Shown here one piece after another: positions 9,003 through 16,740 of a DNA stretch of 64,000 nt (position 1 is the stretch's first letter; each line of letters opens with the position of its first letter). The DNA comes from Faecalibacterium hattorii (lineage in GTDB: Bacteria > Bacillota > Clostridia > Oscillospirales > Ruminococcaceae). The notes beneath the pieces are model-generated. The model was not told the origin of the DNA and ran no database searches. It worked only from the letters and a program-made list of their open reading frames with translations. A program made the position numbers and the translations under genes. The DNA lies in contig NZ_PRLC01000012.1 in assembly GCF_003287455.1 (NCBI RefSeq), positions 41,749 to 105,748 on the forward strand. The letters are read 5' to 3'.

Positions 9003-9031
9003 AACTGCCGCGCGTCTGCGCGGCAGTTTTT
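9003..9031 (+). terminator. Terminator of cysS
   Basis: Stem CTGCCGCGC / GCGCGGCAG followed by TTTTT. Confidence 0.85.
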
Positions 9032-9064
9032 ATGTAAAAATCTTGAATCACTTGAATCCCGTTA

Positions 9065-9093
9065 TTGACCGAAAGCGCAGGATGCGGTAAAAT
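9065..9093 (+). promoter_or_regulatory. Predicted promoter of the secreted protein gene
   Basis: TTGACC, 17-base spacer, TAAAAT, about 85 bases before the ATG at 9178. A GGCGGCGC/GCGCCGCC-like hairpin lies in the leader. Confidence 0.55.
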
Positions 9094-9177
9094 TAGGGTG
9101 GCTCGAAGCAAGATCGGGCCCGGCGGCGCTTCGCCGCACGACCGCAAATTTTGGATGCAAACAGGAGGTCTGCAAAA

Positions 9178-10119
9178 ATGAAGACCAAAAGGATGATTTC
9201 GCTGCTGCTTGCCGTTGTTCTGACGCTGAGCGTGGCCGTTACCCCGGCGTTTGCAGCATCGGCGGGCAGCGAGCTCGCCGCCGGAAAAAGCGCAAACGTC
9301 GAAGAAACCAACGATGTCGTTTCCATCCGTCTGACTACGTCGGGCGATCTGGTTTATGGTTCCCCCTTCACCCTCAGCGTGCAGACGCGCCCCGCCGACA
9401 CCCAGTATATCGGCGTGATCATTGGCATCAAGGGCGAGGCCAAGGGCTATGTGACCTTGGTGCTCTCGGATAAGATCCGCACCCTGCTCAAGATGATCCC
9501 GCTGCCGCGCAAGATGTCGGCGACCCCGGATCAGGAAGAGGAGTTCAACCTCTACGCCTACCTCAAGCAGTTGATCGACGGCAACGACGTCAGCGTGCTG
9601 CTCCGCGTGGCGGACGAGGTGGTGTCCGTGATGGACGTATTGCAGTTCTATATGCCCACCATCAAGGACTTCTCCACCGGCCTGAAGCTGGCGCTGGAGT
9701 TGATCCGCAAGTATCTGCCGGAGGGCGCCTTCAGCCGCATCTACGTCGATGAGCAGCCCACCGATTCCGGCCGCTACATCGCGGGCGCGGTGGCGCTGGA
9801 GTCCGGCGATATGAACACCGCCGGCATGGCCATGTTCCGCATCAAGCCCAAGAGCGAGGGCGTCCGCGCCTACTGGGCGCAGGAGCTTCCCGCCAGTATG
9901 ACCGCGGAAGAGGTGCAGAACTACAATCTCGCCGCCGTGGTGGAGTCGGACGGGCAGGTGGTGCCGGAGGGCAAGGTGACTTACACTTACAAAAAGCCCG
10001 GCCTTTTCGGCCGCACCTACGATACCCTCCCCGCCGAACCCGGCGAGTACGTCCAGACCGCCGCCGTGGGGGGCAACTACTCCTGCGATAAGATCAGCCG
10101 GACCATCGTGATCCGGTAA
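9178..10119 (+). CDS. Secreted protein of unknown function
   Basis: A 313-residue protein with a clear Sec signal peptide (MKTKRMISLLLAVVLTLSVA, then VTPAFAASAGS with an AxA cleavage site near residue 28). The mature part alternates beta-like stretches with a helical, hydrophobic middle (IRTLLKMIPLPRKMSATPDQ, VSVMDVLQFYMPTIK) and ends in GNYSCDKISRTIVIR. No catalytic motif or membrane anchor is visible and I do not recognise the family. AGGAGGT precedes the ATG at 9178. It has its own promoter and terminator, so it is monocistronic. Confidence 0.8.
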   Translation: MKTKRMISLLLAVVLTLSVAVTPAFAASAGSELAAGKSANVEETNDVVSIRLTTSGDLVYGSPFTLSVQTRPADTQYIGVIIGIKGEAKGYVTLVLSDKIRTLLKMIPLPRKMSATPDQEEEFNLYAYLKQLIDGNDVSVLLRVADEVVSVMDVLQFYMPTIKDFSTGLKLALELIRKYLPEGAFSRIYVDEQPTDSGRYIAGAVALESGDMNTAGMAMFRIKPKSEGVRAYWAQELPASMTAEEVQNYNLAAVVESDGQVVPEGKVTYTYKKPGLFGRTYDTLPAEPGEYVQTAAVGGNYSCDKISRTIVIR

Positions 10120-10139
10120 ACGCTCCATAAAAAAGAACG

Positions 10140-10178
10140 CGCCGCCGCACAGTTTTGGATGCTGTGCGGCGGCGTTTT
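10140..10178 (+). terminator. Terminator after the secreted protein gene
   Basis: Perfect 13-bp stem CGCCGCCGCACAG / CTGTGCGGCGGCG followed by TTTT. Confidence 0.88.
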
Positions 10179-10181
10179 GTG

Positions 10182-10210
10182 TTGTAATTCGTCGAATGAT
10201 ATGCTACAAT
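10182..10210 (+). promoter_or_regulatory. Predicted promoter of the small hydrophobic peptide gene
   Basis: TTGTAA, 17-base spacer, TACAAT. It would give an unusually long structured leader of about 170 bases. Confidence 0.5.
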
Positions 10211-10313
10211 AAAAATGCCGCCGAAAAGGCGGTGGATAAGGTGCTGTGTCGAAAACACAGGCGGCTGCTCTTACTGGTAGGACGCTCGTTTCATGAAAAA
10301 TCATGGAAGGAAC

Positions 10314-10369
10314 GTTATACCGAGGGGCGAGCTTATTTTTGAAGTCGAACCCCGGACTCGTGGTATAAC
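10314..10369 (+). promoter_or_regulatory. Leader hairpin next to the peptide gene ribosome site
   Basis: GTTATACC (10314-10321) pairs with GGTATAAC (10362-10369), with GGGG/CCCC inside. The stem ends 4 bases before the AAAGGGGG ribosome site, a position suited to translation control. Confidence 0.6.
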
Positions 10370-10388
10370 GGGAAAGGGGGAATGTCGG

Positions 10389-10532
10389 ATGACATTGTCT
10401 GAATTGCTGGCGCTGCTGACCCTTCTGGTCGCAGCAGCCGCGCTGATGGTCGAAGTGGCAAAAGCCGGGTTCGCCATCGCGTGGAAAGTCGCACACGACA
10501 GATCAAACGATGACAACAAGAAAAGCAAGTAA
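10389..10532 (+). CDS. Small hydrophobic peptide, putative type I toxin (holin-like)
   Basis: A 47-codon ORF: MTLSELLALLTLLVAAAALM begins a single transmembrane helix, followed by VEVAKAGFAIAWKVAHD and a charged tail ending NDDNKKSK. This layout, a short N-terminus, one membrane span and a lysine-rich tail, is shared by Bacillota type I toxins of the TxpA/BsrG and putative holin-like kinds. AAAGGGGG lies 8 bases before the ATG. The upstream in-frame ATG at 10293 sits inside the flanking repeat and lacks a ribosome site. A convergent promoter and a shared terminator lie downstream. Toxicity is inferred only from architecture. Confidence 0.7.
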   Translation: MTLSELLALLTLLVAAAALMVEVAKAGFAIAWKVAHDRSNDDNKKSK

Positions 10533-10636
10533 CCGCCTCAGCTTCCTACACTGACGGTTGCTTGCTTTCTTTGTGCATAACATGAAACGAGCGACTGCCG
10601 GTAACGGGTAGCCGTTTGCCGACCAGCGCCTTTTCT
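10520..10636 (-). ncRNA. Predicted antisense RNA (candidate antitoxin)
   Basis: A perfect promoter on the minus strand (10643-10670) would start an RNA near 10636 that runs into the bidirectional terminator at 10523-10572. The product would be about 110 nt, has no ORF, and is complementary to the 3' end of the peptide mRNA. This is the convergent arrangement of txpA/RatA and bsrG/SR4 type I systems. Expression has not been shown. Confidence 0.55.
10523..10572. terminator. Bidirectional terminator shared by peptide mRNA and antisense RNA
   Basis: Stem GCAAGTAACCG / CGGTTGCTTGC (one T-G wobble) with T-rich tails on both strands. It overlaps the last codons of the peptide gene. Confidence 0.75.
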
Positions 10637-10642
10637 ATTTCC

Positions 10643-10670
10643 ATTATATCCGTTTTGGACGTGTTGTCAA
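10643..10670 (-). promoter_or_regulatory. Consensus sigma-A promoter of the antisense RNA
   Basis: TTGACA, 16-base spacer, TATAAT on the minus strand; both hexamers are perfect. No protein gene follows on that strand before the terminator. Confidence 0.8.
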
Positions 10671-10691
10671 GAGTTTTGGGAGCGTGGTCGC

Positions 10692-11447
10692 TCAGATCCC
10701 CCGGAACCGCCAGCCCCAGCCCCAGCCGCCGCAGCAACAGTTGCACAGCAGGTTCAGCAGGATCATGCTCCAGCACCAGCGCATCAGGCCGCCCGGCTGG
10801 GCGTAGGTCGTCTGGGTGCGGTAGGTCTGGCCGGAGCTTTGCAGGTTGCGCAGATGCACCTGATATTCGGTGTTGCCCGGCTCCATCTGAGCGGCGCGGC
10901 GGGCGTCCTGCAGCGCCCCGATGCTGTTGCCAAGGCCCTGATTCGCCAGCGAGGAGAGGTAATACCACCGGGCTGTGCGGTTCGAAACGCCGTCCAGCAC
11001 GCGGCGGGCCTCGGCGTAGCGCCGGTTCGCGATGAAGTTGCGGGCGGCCTGCAGCTCCGGAGTGTCGGTGCTGTTATAGCTGGCGCCGCTCTGCTGCTGG
11101 TAGCCGCCGAACCCGAAGCCAAAGCCGAAGGGGTCAAAGCCGAAGTCCCAGTCGCCGTCCTGCTGGGTATAGCCCTGCTGGCCGTAATTCTGCTGGAAAC
11201 CGCCGTAATAGCTGCCGCCATAGCTCTGCTGGCCGTAGGGGTTGCCATAGCCGCCGCTCTGGGGGCCGGTCTCGCCCTTGGTGATGGCGTCGTAGGCGGC
11301 CTGAACTTCCTTGAAGTGTTCCTCGGCCGTGGGGTCGTTGGGGTTCAGGTCGGGGTGCCAGCGCTTGCACTTGGCACGGTACGCTTTTTTGATTTCTTCG
11401 TCGCTGGCTCCGCGCTGGATGCCCAGCACCTCATAGGGGTCTTTCAT
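10692..11447 (-). CDS. J-domain (DnaJ-like) protein
   Basis: An N-terminal J domain covers residues 1-60 (MKDPYEVLGIQRGASDEEIK...), with the HPD motif at H31-P32-D33, which stimulates the Hsp70 ATPase. A Gly/Tyr/Gln-rich region follows (about residues 65-125), then a TPR-like helical part (NRRYAEARRVLDGV, ARWYYLSSLANQGLGNSIGALQDARRA). The end is unusual: LNLLCNCCCGGWGWGW, rich in Cys and Trp. It lacks the CxxCxGxG zinc domain of DnaJ, so it is a type III J protein. AGGAAG precedes the ATG. Confidence 0.9.
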   Translation of the reverse strand: MKDPYEVLGIQRGASDEEIKKAYRAKCKRWHPDLNPNDPTAEEHFKEVQAAYDAITKGETGPQSGGYGNPYGQQSYGGSYYGGFQQNYGQQGYTQQDGDWDFGFDPFGFGFGFGGYQQQSGASYNSTDTPELQAARNFIANRRYAEARRVLDGVSNRTARWYYLSSLANQGLGNSIGALQDARRAAQMEPGNTEYQVHLRNLQSSGQTYRTQTTYAQPGGLMRWCWSMILLNLLCNCCCGGWGWGWRFRGI

Positions 11448-11557
11448 GGATCAACTTCCTCACGTCTCTACTAGGCTTTGTGCCGCCGGGCTGGGGGCAC
11501 ACAAACAAGATTAAGTGTACAGGACTGCGCCTGAAAAATCAAGAGAAACCGCCCAAT

Positions 11558-12397
11558 TCAGGCGGTTTTGTGCTTCTGCTTCTCGTTTTTGCAGTTGTAT
11601 TTGAGCCACACGCCCGAATACAGGATGTTTCGCAGCAGGTCCACGTCCTCCACGCAGGGCAGACGCTCGAAGCTGCGGGCGCAGTTCGAAAGCAGCAGCT
11701 CGAAAATTTCCCGCATCTCTTCCTCGTAGCCGGGGGTCTGGCTCAGGGAGCGCAAAGGGTTGTAGGCCCCCTTGCGGGTATCCTTGGCGAGGTCGTCGTA
11801 GGCGTCCAGCAGGTAGATGTACTTGCCGAGGTTGAAGCCGATGCTCCGCAGCTCCGGCGACCAGTGGTCTTCTTGGTAGTCGAAGAGTTCCGCCATCAGC
11901 TCGCCGAAGCAGCCGGATACGGCGTCGAGGTCCTCGCTGCCCTTGGCCTCATACTGGGCCAGCCGGTCCAGACAGGCGCGGATGGCACCGCACTGCCGGG
12001 GCCAGCGGGCCGCTGCGGCTTCGGTGGGGGAGGCCAGCAGCTGCTGGAACCCAAGGCCGAGGAGGCTGTGGTCGTCCTTCCACTTGTCCGCGGCGTTGTA
12101 GTAGTGGAGCGCGACGCTCAGGTCGGCGCAGTAGTCCGTGGGGGCGCTGGCTCGCCAATCCACTTTCCGGATGGGGTGGATGGGGCAGTGGCCGCTGCCG
12201 GCAGCAAGCTCGCTCTCGCCCTCGTACAGGCTGGAGAGCAGCAGGTTCAGGAAAGTCAGGTCATAGCTCAGGGTCAGCCGCCCCCGCAGCCCGTGCAGTG
12301 CGCCGATGCGGCGGCAGAGCCCGCAGTAGGCGGTGCGGTAGCGGGCCTGTGCTTCGGGGGAGAGGGCCGCCTGATTCGGGATCACATAGCCGAACAT
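11558..12397 (-). CDS. DUF5685 family protein
   Basis: A 279-residue protein starting MFGYVIPNQAALSPEAQARY, with YCGLCRRIGALHG near the N-terminus and further cysteines (GHCPIHPI, near CVED at the end). This matches my memory of DUF5685, a mostly helical family of unknown function in Clostridia. A cluster of Cys and His residues suggests a metal or disulfide site. It follows a zinc-ribbon membrane protein by only three bases, so the two are an operon. The stop lies inside a GC-rich hairpin (AACCGCC/GGCGGTT) that may also terminate transcription. Confidence 0.75.
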   Translation of the reverse strand: MFGYVIPNQAALSPEAQARYRTAYCGLCRRIGALHGLRGRLTLSYDLTFLNLLLSSLYEGESELAAGSGHCPIHPIRKVDWRASAPTDYCADLSVALHYYNAADKWKDDHSLLGLGFQQLLASPTEAAAARWPRQCGAIRACLDRLAQYEAKGSEDLDAVSGCFGELMAELFDYQEDHWSPELRSIGFNLGKYIYLLDAYDDLAKDTRKGAYNPLRSLSQTPGYEEEMREIFELLLSNCARSFERLPCVEDVDLLRNILYSGVWLKYNCKNEKQKHKTA

Positions 12398-12400
12398 GGG

Positions 12401-12796
12401 TCAGCTCTTCTTGATGAACTGGGTGCCGCAGCGGGGGCAGGAGATCTGGATGCGGCCCCGGCCGCGGGGCACCCGCAGCTTCTGGTGGCACTGGGGGCAG
12501 CGGTAGTAGTGGTAGACCTTCCGGTTGGCCCACTGCTCCTTCCAGCTGCGGAACTTGCTGCCCACACGATCCTTGAGGGTGTAGAACTTGTAGTTCTCCT
12601 CCGTCCGCTTGGAGATGTTGCGGCTGAAGGTGCGGTAGTAGCAGAACACCAGCAGAGCCACACCCAGCCATGTGAACAGGCTGACCCGGCTGACGATGGC
12701 GATCAGCAGCAGCACCAGCGAAGCGATGCTCAGGAACTGGTTCAGGCCGTCGGTGCCGTAGCGGCCGATCATGAAGCGGCGAAGTTTTTCTCTCAT
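12401..12796 (-). CDS. Zinc-ribbon membrane protein, hypothetical
   Basis: A 131-residue protein: MREKLRRFMIGRYGTDGLNQ, then a hydrophobic hairpin (FLSIASLVLLLIAIVSRVSLFTWLGVALLVFCYY) and a C-terminal zinc ribbon with CPQC and CPRC pairs (YYRCPQCHQKL, ISCPRCGTQF). The ATG at 12796 has AGGA upstream; the longer frame opens at a TTG. It precedes the DUF5685 gene. The role is unknown; a regulatory or scaffold role at the membrane is a guess. Confidence 0.75.
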   Translation of the reverse strand: MREKLRRFMIGRYGTDGLNQFLSIASLVLLLIAIVSRVSLFTWLGVALLVFCYYRTFSRNISKRTEENYKFYTLKDRVGSKFRSWKEQWANRKVYHYYRCPQCHQKLRVPRGRGRIQISCPRCGTQFIKKS

Positions 12797-12834
12797 AGTC
12801 TTACAGTCCTTTTTCCTCAAGATATCTTTAAAAG

Positions 12835-12854
12835 AGGACGGCCGAGGCCGTCCT
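12835..12854 (-). terminator. Terminator of the GH2 gene
   Basis: Stem AGGACGGCC / GGCCGTCCT with a short T-run on the minus strand (CTTTTAAAG). Confidence 0.65.
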
Positions 12855-12936
12855 GCTGTTCTTTACAAGGATAGAATATCAGCCAAACATGATAAAACTT
12901 TGAACGGAGTGCAAATCTATCATGAAAGGACGGCGT

Positions 12937-15324
12937 TTAACCGCGTTTGCGCACGGTGAGGGCGGCTTCGGTGTCCAGCGCACCCTCCATTTTGCAGTGG
13001 AGGACGGCCCGGCCCGCTTCGCCGGTGGTGGCGAGGTAGGTGCCCGCCATGCCGCCCCGCAGCGGCACCACGCTGGGGCCGAGGATCTTCACCGGGCCTT
13101 CGACGGAAAGCTGGACGGCCTCGCCGCAGTAGGGCAGGAGGTTGCCGTTCTGGTCGATGGCCCGGAGGCTGACGGCGGCGCAGTCCCATGTGGGGCCGTC
13201 GGTCAGCAAGGGATTCAGGACAGTGCACTCCAGCCGGACGCTCTGCACCGGCTCCTTGACCACGGTGCGGACAGCCCGGCCGTGCCAGACGGCCTCGAAC
13301 CGGTAGACGCTGGAAGGGGAACCCAGCACGCCGATGTACTTGTAGTACATCCGAAGCAGGTCGTTCCAGCCAAGCCGCAGCGACAGCAGCCGGGCCCGGC
13401 TCAACGGCGAGAGGGTCAGCGCGTCCCGGCGCATCTCATTGAGGATGGCGGCCACCTGCGGGGCGGCCACGGGGTCAAGGCCCTCGTACTTTTCCAGCAG
13501 GGAGCCGACGAAGTCCTGCACCTCGATGGGCGGATGAGGCAGCGCGGCAAAGCGGCCCCGGCGGTCCGGGGTAAACTCGGCGATGAAATCGTTGCCGCGG
13601 TAGAGCCGGACGCTCTCGGCATTGGTGAACACCCAGCACGCCCCCGCAAAGCCGCCGGGGTGATCCCCCAGCGCCATGCTGGACGAAACTTCCAGCACGA
13701 TGTCCGAAGGGGAGCGGGGCGTTTTCTGGCTGGCGTAGACGGCGGCGGAGAGCTTCGGGTTCCGGAACATGTCCAGCACGCCGTGGTAGCAGATGCGGTC
13801 GCCGCTGCCGAACTCCTTGTGGGTGTTGTAATCGGCCATGCACCAGCCCAGCGCCCCGGCCACGCCCGGCTGGGCGATGGCGTCGTTCAGGACGGCGGCG
13901 TGGTGCAGCGCTTGGACCAGCCGGTGCGGCTCGTCGTCAAAGGCTTTGGCCGGGAACTGCTGGCCCCCGAATTCGCTGATGAGGTAGCCTTTGCGGATGT
14001 CGGGGGTGACATTGGCTCGGTTCTCGCACCCCGGCCCCCGCCCGGCGTAGGAGTGGTCGTTGTAGGCGTAGACGTCTTCCAGAAGCTGATCCTTCCGGCG
14101 GATGTGGACCCCGGCGGTGGGGCGGGTGGGGTCGAGCCGGTGGACGGCCTCGTTGGTGCGCTTGTAGAAGGCTTCGTCGTCGGCGCTGGCGTTGACCCGC
14201 ACCCCCCACAAAAAGACGCTGGGGTGGTTGCGGCACTGGCAGACCATCTCGCGGCAGTTTTGCAGCGCTTGGGCCTTCCAGCTTTCGTCCCCGATGTACT
14301 GCCAGCCCGGCATTTCGAGGAAGACGAGCAGCCCCAGCTCGTCGCACGCATCGAGGAAGGCGGGGCTCTGGGGGTAGTGGCTGGTGCGGACGGCGTTGCA
14401 GCCCAGCTGCTTTTTCAGGATGTGGGCATCAAGCTGCTGGATGCTGTCCGGCATGGCATAGCCCTGATAGGGGTAGCTCTGGTGGCGGTTCAGGCCCCGC
14501 ACTTCGACCCGCTGGCCGTTGAGGTAAAGCCCGCCCGCGACGAATTGGATGGTGCGGAAGCCGAACCGGGTGGACTTTTCGTCCAGCACCCGGTCGGGCA
14601 GACCGCCGGTGCCGGGGCGGATGAGCCGCACCGTGAGGGTGTAGAGGAAGGGGTGGTCGATGCTCCACGGGTGGACGCCGTTCAGGGTGCCCACGATGGG
14701 CAGGGACAGCTCCCCGTCGTAGAGGGCGCGGCTCCCGGCGGGGCTGCGGATCTCGGCTTGGAGGGTGCAGCCCACGGTCTCACCCACGGTGGAGGTGTAG
14801 ATGCGGAAATCGCCCTCAGCCTGTGCCTCTATGAAGATATCGCGCAGATAAGCGGGTTCTTTCACGTCCAGCGAGACGGCGCGGTAGATGCCGCCGTAGG
14901 TCAGGTAATCGATCTGGCCGCCGAAGGGCGGGATGTTCAGGTCCTCGCGGCTGTCGCAGCGGACGGCGAGGACGTTTTTCTCCCCCAGACGGAGGGCTTC
15001 GGTGAGATCGACTGTGAAGGCTGTGTAGCCACAGCCATGGTGGAACACCCGCCGCCCGTTGCAGAACACGGTGGCGTCGTGGGCCACGGCGTCAAAGGTG
15101 AGCAGCACGGTGCGGCCCTGCCACTCCTTCGGGGCGAAAAACTCCCGCCGGTAGCCGCAAAGGCGCTGGTAATCGTTTTCATTGCAGTAATTGTAGGGCA
15201 GCGTCTTGACCGTGTGGGGGATGCGCACGGGTTCCAGCGCAAGCTCCGGGCACTCCGGCCGCACGATGGCGGGGTCGAAGGTGGGGGTGAACAGCCAGCC
15301 GTCGTTCCAATCGTAATGTTCCAT
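12937..15324 (-). CDS. Glycoside hydrolase family 2 protein, acid/base residue replaced
   Basis: A 795-residue GH2-type protein with a jelly-roll sugar-binding domain (residues about 1-170), an Ig-like domain, a TIM barrel from about 290 and C-terminal beta domains. Recognisable barrel motifs are GLNRHQSYPYQGYAM, GCNAVRTSHYPQSPAFLDACDELGL and NHPSVFLWGVRVN. The nucleophile glutamate is present in LISEFGG (E451). The acid/base glutamate expected after the Asn of the NE motif is Ala379 (WGVRVNASADD), codon GCC. No signal peptide is seen. Either the enzyme is inactive or it works by another route; beta-galactosidase or beta-glucuronidase activity cannot be decided. Confidence 0.88.
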   Translation of the reverse strand: MEHYDWNDGWLFTPTFDPAIVRPECPELALEPVRIPHTVKTLPYNYCNENDYQRLCGYRREFFAPKEWQGRTVLLTFDAVAHDATVFCNGRRVFHHGCGYTAFTVDLTEALRLGEKNVLAVRCDSREDLNIPPFGGQIDYLTYGGIYRAVSLDVKEPAYLRDIFIEAQAEGDFRIYTSTVGETVGCTLQAEIRSPAGSRALYDGELSLPIVGTLNGVHPWSIDHPFLYTLTVRLIRPGTGGLPDRVLDEKSTRFGFRTIQFVAGGLYLNGQRVEVRGLNRHQSYPYQGYAMPDSIQQLDAHILKKQLGCNAVRTSHYPQSPAFLDACDELGLLVFLEMPGWQYIGDESWKAQALQNCREMVCQCRNHPSVFLWGVRVNASADDEAFYKRTNEAVHRLDPTRPTAGVHIRRKDQLLEDVYAYNDHSYAGRGPGCENRANVTPDIRKGYLISEFGGQQFPAKAFDDEPHRLVQALHHAAVLNDAIAQPGVAGALGWCMADYNTHKEFGSGDRICYHGVLDMFRNPKLSAAVYASQKTPRSPSDIVLEVSSSMALGDHPGGFAGACWVFTNAESVRLYRGNDFIAEFTPDRRGRFAALPHPPIEVQDFVGSLLEKYEGLDPVAAPQVAAILNEMRRDALTLSPLSRARLLSLRLGWNDLLRMYYKYIGVLGSPSSVYRFEAVWHGRAVRTVVKEPVQSVRLECTVLNPLLTDGPTWDCAAVSLRAIDQNGNLLPYCGEAVQLSVEGPVKILGPSVVPLRGGMAGTYLATTGEAGRAVLHCKMEGALDTEAALTVRKRG

Positions 15325-15393
15325 AGTCCGCCCTCCGTCGTGGTAAAAATACTTATCCTAATGCTACCACAAAGTTGTGAACGAAAAAAGCAT

Positions 15394-16014
15394 TTATCTT
15401 ATAAAATTTGTCATCGGACGGCGGGGATTCTCCGGGTGGGAGATGCCCGCGGCCTTGCCCGCTTCGATGCAGCGGAGCAGCCACGCCATATTGCGGCCCA
15501 GCTCCCGCATCACGGCGCAGCCCTCTTGGTCCTGTAAGACCTGCTCCGGGTTGGAGCCATGGACCATGGGCCAGTAGGAGCCGCTGACGAGGGGCATGTG
15601 GAAGAACTCCGGGTACTTCACCAGTTGGTCAAGGGTGGTGGTAGTACCGGCGCGGCGGGCCGAGCAGCAGATGGCGGCGGGCTTGTAGGCAAGATACTTG
15701 CCGCCCGCGTAGCTCAGCCGGTCCATAAAGCTGGTCATGTTGCCGGATGCGGAAGCGTAGTGGACCGGGGTGCCGAAGACGAAGGCGTCGGCGGTCTTGG
15801 CCTTTTCGATGGCCTCGTTGACCACGCCCCCGAAGACGCAGCCCTTGCCCGCAGCGCAGCCGCCGCAGCCGATGCAGCCGCCGACGGGCTTGGTGCCGAC
15901 ATTCAAAATCTCGGTATCGATGCCGGCGGCGTTCAGTTCCCCGGCGATGAGGGTCAGGGCGGTGTAGGTGCAGCCCTTCTCGTGGGGGCTGCCGTTGATG
16001 AGCAGGACATTCAT
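15394..16014 (-). CDS. NADPH-dependent FMN reductase / flavodoxin-fold oxidoreductase
   Basis: A 206-residue flavoprotein beginning MNVLLINGSPHEKGCTYTAL, the FMN phosphate loop of the flavodoxin-like NAD(P)H reductases. GCIGCGGCAAGKGCV near residues 46-60 is a Cys-rich insertion typical of the iron-sulfur flavoprotein-like clade and may carry a cluster. FGTPVHYASASGNMTSFMDR is the conserved flavin-side motif. The substrate is unknown. It is followed, on the same strand, by GH2 after 70 bases with a promoter-like gap, so co-transcription is uncertain. Confidence 0.88.
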   Translation of the reverse strand: MNVLLINGSPHEKGCTYTALTLIAGELNAAGIDTEILNVGTKPVGGCIGCGGCAAGKGCVFGGVVNEAIEKAKTADAFVFGTPVHYASASGNMTSFMDRLSYAGGKYLAYKPAAICCSARRAGTTTTLDQLVKYPEFFHMPLVSGSYWPMVHGSNPEQVLQDQEGCAVMRELGRNMAWLLRCIEAGKAAGISHPENPRRPMTNFIR

Positions 16015-16102
16015 AGTAACTCTCTCCTTTTGACGGTGCGCGGAGAAAAACCGCGCTCTGGGCTGATTTTAGCACATTTGCCGCCGGAGTGCAACGCAAC
16101 CC

Positions 16103-16133
16103 TTGACAAAGTGCGGTGTCTTGACAATAATAT
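16103..16133 (+). promoter_or_regulatory. Predicted promoter of rsmD
   Basis: TTGACA at 16103 followed after 17-19 bases by an AT-rich -10 (AATAATAT). A second TTGACA overlaps at 16121. Confidence 0.55.
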
Positions 16134-16170
16134 AAAGATACACAAACGGATGCAAAAAGGAGGCAACCAC

Positions 16171-16740
16171 ATGCGAGTCATTGCAGGAGACGCACGGGGC
16201 AGACGGCTGGAGGCCCTGCCCGGCACCGATATCACCCGCCCCACCCTCGATCAGGTCAAGGAGGCGATGTTCAGCATCGTCCAGTTCGACCTGCCCGGTG
16301 CACGGGTGCTGGACCTGTACGCCGGAAGCGGCCAGCTGGGCATCGAAGCTCTTTCCCGCGGGGCAGCGCGGTGCGTGTTCTTGGACGAGAATCGCGAGGC
16401 CGTGAACATCGTGATGAAGAACTGCAAGACCTGCGGCGTGTTCGACTGCAGCCGGGTCAACATCGGCGAGGCGGCGCGGTATCTTTCCGCGTGCCATGAG
16501 CAGTTCGACCTCGTTCTGTTGGACCCGCCGTTCCGCGGTGGTACGCTGGAAAAGATCCTTCCCAGCGTGGACAAGGTGGTGGCCCCCGGCGGCATCGTCC
16601 TGTGCGAGAGCGAGACAGGCCTTGTGCTGCCCGCCGAGGCTGGGGAGCTGACCTTGAAGAAACAGTATAAATACGGCAAGGTGCTGCTGTGGAAATATGC
16701 AAAGCCCATGCAGCCCGCCGGAGAGGAAGATGCGGAATGA
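16171..16740 (+). CDS. rsmD: 16S rRNA (guanine966-N2)-methyltransferase RsmD
   Basis: Methylates G966 of 16S rRNA using SAM. The start MRVIAGDARGRRLEALPG, the TRPTLDQVKEAMFSI signature, the SAM-binding VLDLYAGSGQLGIEALSRGA and the catalytic LVLLDPPFRGG (DPPF motif) are all present in 189 residues, the family size. AGGAGG is 5 bases before the ATG at 16171. Its stop overlaps the start of the next gene by two bases. In many Bacillota rsmD is followed by coaD; here it is followed by a coiled-coil protein instead. Confidence 0.96.
   Translation: MRVIAGDARGRRLEALPGTDITRPTLDQVKEAMFSIVQFDLPGARVLDLYAGSGQLGIEALSRGAARCVFLDENREAVNIVMKNCKTCGVFDCSRVNIGEAARYLSACHEQFDLVLLDPPFRGGTLEKILPSVDKVVAPGGIVLCESETGLVLPAEAGELTLKKQYKYGKVLLWKYAKPMQPAGEEDAE

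Larger units (their letters stand above)
10283..10593. repeat. Inverted repeat flanking the small peptide gene
   Basis: CGCTCGTTTCATG at 10283-10295 and its exact reverse complement at 10581-10593. The similarity extends outward: over 34 bases the two arms are about three quarters identical. One arm lies in the leader of the peptide mRNA, the other in the 5' part of the predicted antisense RNA, so both RNAs would carry the same sequence. Confidence 0.75.

Noticed and set aside
7492..10128. Long minus-strand frame (878 codons) opposite cysS and the secreted protein gene
   Set aside because: Shadow frame produced by high GC3; no start signal, unnatural composition, and the plus-strand genes are certain.
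12922..15537. Plus-strand frame of 871 codons opposite the GH2 gene
   Set aside because: Shadow of the GH2 codons; rich in Gly, Ala, Val and His repeats without domains.
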